DNA of 64,000 bases, taken from Diphasiastrum complanatum. Lineage: Eukaryota > Streptophyta > Lycopodiopsida > Lycopodiales > Lycopodiaceae. The notes under the pieces were generated by a model. The model saw nothing but the letters and a program-made list of their open reading frames with translations, made no database searches and was not told the DNA's origin. A program made the translations under genes and the position numbers. This document shows positions 58,490 through 64,000 of this stretch, piece by piece; positions within the stretch are counted from its first letter, which is position 1; each line of letters starts with the position of its first letter. The stretch spans positions 46,608,338 through 46,672,337 of the forward strand of contig CM055093.1 in NCBI GenBank assembly GCA_029204225.1. The letters run 5' to 3'.

Positions 58490-59970
58490 AAAAAAATTAG
58501 GCATGGATATGCTATAAAAGGATATGCTACAAAAAGATGAGTAGATCCAAGCAATGGATCTTGAGTATCAAGCTCTTATGAAGAATGACACATGGAGATT
58601 GGTCGAATTTCCAAAAGACAAGAAGGCTATTGAATGCAAGTGGAGATTAAAAGTGACGACAAACCAAGATGGATCTATTAACAGGTACACAGAAAGGTTG
58701 GTGGCAAAAGGATATGCACAAGAGTATGGAATTGACTATGATGAGACATTTGCACCCATGGCAAAGATGGTAAGCATTCGGGTCATCATATCTCTTGCAA
58801 CACTTTTTGGATGGGATCTATGGCAATTGGATATCACAAATGCATTCCTGAATGGTGCTCTTGAGGAGGTGTTTATGGAGCAAGCCTAATCATGGGTGTT
58901 TTCTACAAGAGAGTTTGTATGGACTTAAGCAAGCACCAAGGAGTTGGTATGCTAAGCTTAACATCTTTCTACTTTCACAATTTTAAGATGAGTGAGTATG
59001 ATCATTCAATTACTATAGAATTTTTGGAAATGATGTTACGATTCTTGTAATCTATCTGGATGATATCATTTTGAGTGGGGGCAACAATCAAGATATTGAT
59101 GATATCAAGATTGCACTAGAATAAGAGTTTGATGTGCATGATCTCGGTCTTTTGCATTATATCTTGGGAATAGAGGTATTTAGAACTTCCCAATCTACTT
59201 TTTTTTGTCAAGAAAAGTATGCCAATTCTATTCTAAAAAGATTTCAAGTAGATGCTAAATCTTGCCAATGGAGTCAAATGTAAAGCTCACTATAAGAGAT
59301 AATGAAAGATCCTTTGAGGACATTACTCTCTATAGGAAGCTAGTTGGTCCACTCAGATATCTAACCATCACAAGACCTAATCTTAGCTATTGTGTTGGTA
59401 GATTAAGTCAATTTATGCATGATCCTACTGTGGAGCATTGGAAGCTAGTCAAGAGAGTATTGAGGTACATCTTGGGTTCTAGAGATTTTGGCATTGTTTA
59501 TAGAGGATCATCACCTAACTTGTATGGAGATCAAATGGATAGGAAATCCATAATTGCTCGTGCTATTTTCATAGGTGATGGAGCTATCTCATGGATGTTG
59601 AAGAAACAAGCAACAATCTCATTATCTTCTAGTAGGGCTGAGTGCAAAGTCTTGACCTTTGGATCAAAATAATGGCAATGTATTTTCACTTGTTGGATTC
59701 TTCATAAAGTCCAAATTTTTTTTTGATAACCTTTCAGCCCAAATATTGGCAAGCATTCCTATTTTTCATGAAAGGAACAAGCTGCATATTGAAGTGGCTT
59801 ATCATTTTGTGAGAGAACAAGTCATGGCAAAGGAGGTGGAGCTTCAACATGTCTCATCAAGGGAGTGTGTGGCTTGATATTTTCACCAAAGTTTTGGGAA
59901 AATACTTGTTTATGAAGCATAGAATATCACTTGGAGTTCTATCTAAATCTATGCTAAAACTAGCTGAAGA
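58490..59970 (+). pseudogene. Ty1/copia element F RT and RNase H remnant
   Basis: 58554-58889 holds the RT start (MDLEYQALMKNDTWRLVEFP; IECKWRLKVTTNQDGSINRY; LVAKGYAQEYGIDYDETFAP; QLDITNAFLNGALEE). The catalytic IYLDDIILSGG is near 59050 in another frame, both Asp intact. 59262-59672 has YRKLVGPLRYLTITRPNLSY, WKLVKRVLRYILGSRDFGIV and the RNase H site LSSSRAECKV. 59659-59877 has IPIFHERNKLHIEVAYHFVR. Gag, protease and integrase are absent upstream. Confidence 0.85.
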
Positions 59971-59975
59971 GGGAG

Positions 59976-60615
59976 TGTAAAATATTCAACTAGTTTAGTT
60001 GATCTGTTTTGGCAATTTTGAGGCCAACATGAAATTTCAACTTAGAGATAAATTTCTATCTGTCAATAAAGGCCTAAATAGTGTTTGTACTATTTTTGAA
60101 AAGTAGATAAGTGGATGAGGTCAGATTTGGACCCATTCTAATTGGCTAGATTTCATACATTGCATCTAGACTAAAATTTCTAGGTTTTTTGATGAAGTAC
60201 CAAGAAGTTACCATTTAGGGCAAGTTAGGGCAATTGGCCAAATGACATTTTGGAAGCTATAAATAGCTTTACCAGTGTGTAGAAATAATCATCAAAAAAA
60301 TTTCTTTGTGGAGAACTCATCTCTTTTGATTTTATGTCCATCTCTTTCATATCTCTCAAGTTATTTTGATTTCTAGTGTGTAGAATGTCAATTTTATGAT
60401 TGATCTTGCATCCACACATGTGAAGGACAATAGGCTGATACTGCTATTGTAGTAAAAGAGACAATAAATTATTGTATTTTTGTGCTTATGATCAGATCTT
60501 AGTGATTTATGCAATTCTAGCATGCCAAAATTGATGATTTTTATCCTGTAGCTAAATCTAGATGTGCATCCAAATTTGGTCAAGATCTTGTTGATCCATT
60601 AAGTATGTTTTGCAG
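59976..60615 (+). repeat. 3' LTR of copia F
   Basis: Begins TGTAAAATATTCAACTAG after the purine-rich GAAGAGGGAG. A textbook TATA box (CTATAAATAG) lies at 60258-60267. The end is uncertain; TTTTGCA at about 60615 is one candidate. Confidence 0.6.
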
Positions 60616-60637
60616 AGTTGCTGATCACAGAGGACGT

Positions 60638-60940
60638 TTATGCAGATGCCCTGAGACTACCAAAGGATGGGACAACCCCATCGTAATGCAAAGAAGATTT
60701 GGATGAGATGACTCTTTTTAAGGGGAGCTTCTTCACAATGACCAAACGATACAAAATTTCCATAATGTCAACTTTGTTTTCCACAATCTGTGCTGCTTTG
60801 TCAACCAAACAGTGTTCGTTACAGATGTTGATTCCACCATAGCAATATCCAACATTGGCTTCCTGGTTCACTCTCTCAAAGGTGAACCTTTCTCCATTGC
60901 ATTCAAGGACTTTCACAAGTTTGTGAAACATGGAAAGTAT
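60638..60940 (-). other. Unrecognised minus-strand open frame next to LTR K'
   Basis: A minus-strand frame of 105 codons (MINPTILSMFHKLVKVLECN..., later VGYCYGGINICNEHCLVDKA) covers this interval. Composition looks protein-like but no domain was recognised. Its first codons overlap the LTR K' tip. It may be a fragment of a host gene or a chance open frame. Confidence 0.25.
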
Positions 60941-61332
60941 TGTTGGATTTATCACCTCTACTCTCCTAAATCCTATGTTAATCTAGTTCCATTCATAGCT
61001 GCATATTTACTTGCATTGTCGCGTAGCTCAACTATTGAAGACGAGCAAGAGAAGAAGACCGACTTGTCAGAGTTGGCTAACTTATCGAGATAGATCCAAC
61101 TAGGCCAACTTATCGAAGAAACCTTGCTTATCTGACATATCGGAGAAGATCGACTTATCGAGCCTCCTCACACTCATCTCATCCATGTACTGCGCAACCA
61201 ACTTGACAATAACAGCAGTCACGATCTTCTTCTCGATGGCACAACGGTGGCTCCACACCGTCCTTTGTACACTCATCTGCACAAATGTAAATTATATAAC
61301 TATTGTAATCTATTTAGACAAATATATACAAT
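60941..61332 (+). repeat. Copia LTR K', 5' half, plus orientation
   Basis: Begins TGTTGGATTTATCACCTC and matches 56524-56130 inverted, up to TATAACTATTGTAATCTATT. It includes several ACTTATCGA motifs. Homology stops before the copia gag fragment. Confidence 0.6.
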
Positions 61333-61399
61333 AGATGAACCAGATCTATCAATCCACCAAGGATCTAGATTTCCATCATTAGCAAGCATACATGAAGAC

Positions 61400-61690
61400 G
61401 TCACAAAAGCATCATCATTTGCATCTTGAACATCCAAACCATCTTCATCGAGAGTAAGATTACCTTGCTTGTCTCGTTAATCTCTCTTCTTCTTTTAACA
61501 CTCACTTGCAAAGTGTCCTTTGATGCCACAATAGAAGCACTTGAGCTTTGATCAATCCTTTGTTTTGCCACTTGAAGAATCATCCACTTTATCTTGCCCT
61601 TTAGACCACTTACTTTTGGTTTTGCCCTTGAATTTGCCCATTGTGAACCATTAGGGCCCTTTTTCGACTCAAAAAGGGCCTCTTCACTAA
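61400..61690 (-). pseudogene. Copia gag zinc-knuckle fragment
   Basis: One minus-strand frame reads MGKFKGKTKSKWSKGQDKVD, DDSSSGKTKD and KLKCFYCGIKGHFASE, a copia gag nucleocapsid knuckle of CX2CX4HX4C type. The palindromic block at 61653-61685 lies just upstream in coding order. It lies between two pieces of a K-type LTR and has no adjoining pol. Confidence 0.65.
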
Positions 61691-61936
61691 TTATAATTAG
61701 TGTTAATGACGACATGTGTACCAATAAAAGAGTGACAATTGAGATGGAATGGTCCATATGACATGGCACATTCAATGAACTAGATGAAATCTCCAAAATC
61801 TAACTCACCACTAACCACACTCTAACTATACTCCCCTAGCCCCTTATTAATGACAATGTCACACTCATAAGCAAGGCCTTGCACTACTGGTGACTTAGTA
61901 GGTGAACACAAGAACGTAATTTTAAAGCTTTTAATG

Positions 61937-62210
61937 TGTTGTCGTAGCAGAAGCGAAGAGCAGACAACCAGACAAATCAAATAGACAAACAAACAGAATG
62001 TAGAAAAGCATTGCAGTATTGACACGAATCTGAACGCAGAACCAGACAGAGCTGTAATCAGATTAAGTATAACGAAATATACAAGCCAATAATGTAGGTG
62101 AGCACAAAACAATAGTGGACGTAACCGCGTGCCTCACAAAGCTAATCATAGACTGTAAAGGTTATCAACCTATTACTGACAATCTGTTTGAAAGAAAGGG
62201 AGTGACCACT
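61937..62210 (-). repeat. Copia LTR K'-like 3' part, minus orientation
   Basis: Matches 55794-56036 in the same orientation (AGCAGACAACCAGACAA, GACACGAATCTGAACGCAG, GGTGAGCACAAAACAATAG, GACAATCTGTTTGAAAGAAAG). On the minus strand it ends CGACAACA at 61937, a good LTR end. Confidence 0.55.
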
Positions 62211-63071
62211 ACCATGGCTGGAGTAGACTCGCATTGCACAGAGTCTAGGGTTGTACATTGAAAATTTTTGGATTCCTTATTGTTGGAGGGACTAGCATGC
62301 TCAACGATGGCATATGCTCACTGGGTGAACTGATGCTTGTTGATATTCTGAGTCACATGTTGCTCAATGTTGGGGACTCATTTGTTGATTGCTAAATGTT
62401 AGATTTGTCATTAGAGTATAAAAATCAATGATAGAAATGAATCAATTGACAAATATTTTTTAAATTCTGTTCCTTGAAGAATTTTTTGTGCAGGACTATT
62501 TTTTTTTTTGTTCTCTTTATGTTAATTGTAGAATTCTTGAAGGTGTTAAATTTCCGAAAATTATTAATGGTAATTGGATGAGTTGCAACTTGATCCTTAT
62601 TGTAGGCTGGATGTTTCAACTTTTACTTTTGTATAAATGTACGGAATAGAAGGAACAATTTACAATGAACACGGAACTCAGATGTACGGAACAGAAAACA
62701 ATTTACAATGAATGTTGAACTCACATGTACGGAACAAAGAATGAACACTGAACTAACTTGCACTTGTATATTAAGGCATATTTGCCTGAAAGAAGAAGGC
62801 TTCAAAAAGCATAGCAGATCACTTGTACCCTCCTGTAGGTTGTGACATGGCCAATGCGCGGAGAGTGTATTGGACACTGTGGTGGTGTCCCACACAAATT
62901 TAAGGGTGGTCATGATATATTTGTTTTGAAAAAAGAAGAAACTTCCTATTTTTATTAATAAAAGATGGGGAAACCCATCGAAGTACAAAGAAATTCATGT
63001 AGAAAGTGTAAAAGCCATAAGGGGAATTGAGATACTGTACAACTATACAAAGCAACAATCTCACAGAGTAT
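62211..63071. other. Intergenic DNA with a short direct repeat
   Basis: No gene was recognised. Around 62638-62745 the unit ATGTACGGAACAGAA...CAATTTACAATGAA...GAACTCA is repeated two to three times with about 55-bp spacing. Confidence 0.35.
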
Positions 63072-63964
63072 CTACATAAAGCCTATTGCTTGGTGTAAGT
63101 CGCTAGTTAAGACAGTTGGAAGTTTAGTTAGTGCAAGAAGCTGTGAAGCAACCATTCCTGCAACTACGGCACGCCGAAGTATTGCAAGTGCCTGAGTGCG
63201 TTGTAAAGTCATAGAAACTCGTTGACGATAATAAGCCATAAGGATAGATAAAAGTGAGGCACCACGTCCTTGGAGCTTCGCTGCAAAACCTGCACAAGAT
63301 GATAGAAAATCATCGAATTTCTTATGCAGGCACCCATATGTTTCCAAGGCAAAAGAAATAAAGTCTTCTCCAGAAGTGCGATGTGAATAGTCTCGCTCTT
63401 TATCTTGAGCTGCATGAGAAGCAGCGGCACCTTGTCTGGCCGCGAAGGATCAGCAACAACAACATCCCCAAGCGTGCGAATCCCCTCACGTGAAAGAACT
63501 AGATCAACTCGATGCCGAGGCGACTGTGAATCAGACACATACACGATGTGGGTTTGATCCTGGACAACATGAAGGCTGCACTCATGTGCAATAGATGCCA
63601 ATATGTCATGAGTCGTAGTGCGCTCTCCGCCAGAAGAGCAACGCATGAGATGAGTGCCAATAGAATCAAGAGAGCGACCATAGGAACATTTTGTCAAACC
63701 TGCTAGCATTGGATGAGGGAGACCCGACCTAACTCAAAGAGTAGTGACAAACAACTCTGAAGAAAGGCGCAATTGTAGAACAACATGGTGCACAACAAGC
63801 CAAGCACCAGCACCTGGGCCTACACAAGACATAAGACGAGCCCGAGTCTCATCGGAAGGTGAATCACTGAGAAATTGAGTGAAAGCATGTGAGTGGAAGC
63901 GTTCCAAAAGATACTTTTGAAAATGAGCACGTTGATGGCTAAGCAAAGTCTCAAAGGGAGGCAA
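63072..63964 (-). pseudogene. C-terminal block of a plant retroelement reverse transcriptase (nuclease-like)
   Basis: Three overlapping frames: 63964-63734 (FHSHAFTQFLSDSPSDETRA), 63709-63400 (DSIGTHLMRCSSGGERTTTH; LHVVQDQTHIVYVSD; RHRVDLVLSREGIRTLGDVV) and 63347-63072 (ETYGCLHKKFDDFLSSCAGF; SLLSILMAYYRQRVSMTLQR; ALAILRRAV). The GTHL-x-RC-x-x-GGERT block followed by RVD-x-VL...DVVVADP resembles the region C-terminal to RT in a group of plant retroelements, and the VDLVL / DVVVADP pattern could be a restriction-like nuclease core. Frameshifts make it inactive. The assignment is from memory of the pattern only. Confidence 0.4.
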
Positions 63965-64000
63965 AGAAGCTCACACAAGTGGAGGGATGAGATCCTTGGC

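Overview
This window reads as nuclear DNA from a large, repeat-rich land-plant genome. The evidence is an intron-containing gene for cytosolic ribosomal protein L26, a two-exon SKP1-like gene, plant Ty1/copia and Ty3/gypsy retrotransposons (one with a chromodomain), PBS sequences matching plant tRNA-Asp and initiator tRNA-Met, a CACTA-type transposon end and a decayed 18S-ITS-5.8S-ITS2-28S fragment. The ITS lengths (about 350 and 240 bp) argue against a conifer. A fern, lycophyte or other non-angiosperm is my guess, with low confidence. Only two genes look intact and host-encoded: RPL26 (31442-33123, +, four exons) and the SKP1-like gene (45974-45233, -). Almost everything else is transposable-element sequence, much of it nested, inverted or broken.

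Layout. 0.3-0.9 kb: a fold-back element with G-run arms. 2.2-4.5 kb: a chromovirus pol remnant ending in a 380-bp LTR that is followed directly by a primer-binding site. 5.3-7.1 kb: a CACTA-like 3' end abutting a copia RT/RNase H remnant. 8.7-26.7 kb: an outer Ty3/gypsy element (C, minus strand, LTRs 8688-9185 and 25974-26741) into which element A was inserted (minus strand, LTRs near 14.2 and 24.8 kb). Element A carries gag with four zinc knuckles, protease, RT, a chimeric junction, the integrase C-terminus and then an extra open reading frame region of about 3 kb with its own tandemly duplicated TATA-containing leader. A 2,968-bp inversion cut the 3' LTR of A. 26.7-31.15 kb: copia element E, stopping about 300 bp before the RPL26 start codon. 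31.2-33.1 kb: RPL26. 37.2-37.6 kb: copia integrase remnant. 38.6-40.0 kb: rDNA pseudogene with strong CpG decay. 41.2-41.65 kb: LINE RT remnant. 41.8-44.2 kb: a second chromovirus copy (J). 45.2-46.0 kb: SKP1-like gene. 46.4-49.1 kb: copia D. 49461-55722: element B, a structurally complete gag-only LTR retrotransposon with an ATTTC target-site duplication. 55.8-58.3 kb: a copia LTR (K) nested in another gag-only copy (G). 58.5-60.6 kb: copia F. 60.9-62.2 kb: split pieces of the K-type LTR around a copia gag fragment. 63.07-63.96 kb: a degraded block resembling the C-terminus of plant retroelement reverse transcriptases.

The strongest candidate for something new is the A/B/G retrotransposon family. 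Its members share a short hairpin 17-19 bp before the 3' LTR, long leaders built from repeats carrying a TGCGAG or AACTCTYGCA core, and gag proteins with three or four tandem zinc knuckles. A carries pol plus the extra ORF with its own promoter-like region, while B and G carry gag only, so B and G may depend on a partner such as A. The two host genes share short GA/CT tracts just upstream of the start codon, and the B LTR has a very long CT tract downstream of its TATA box. All calls come from reading the sequence; no database search or alignment was run.
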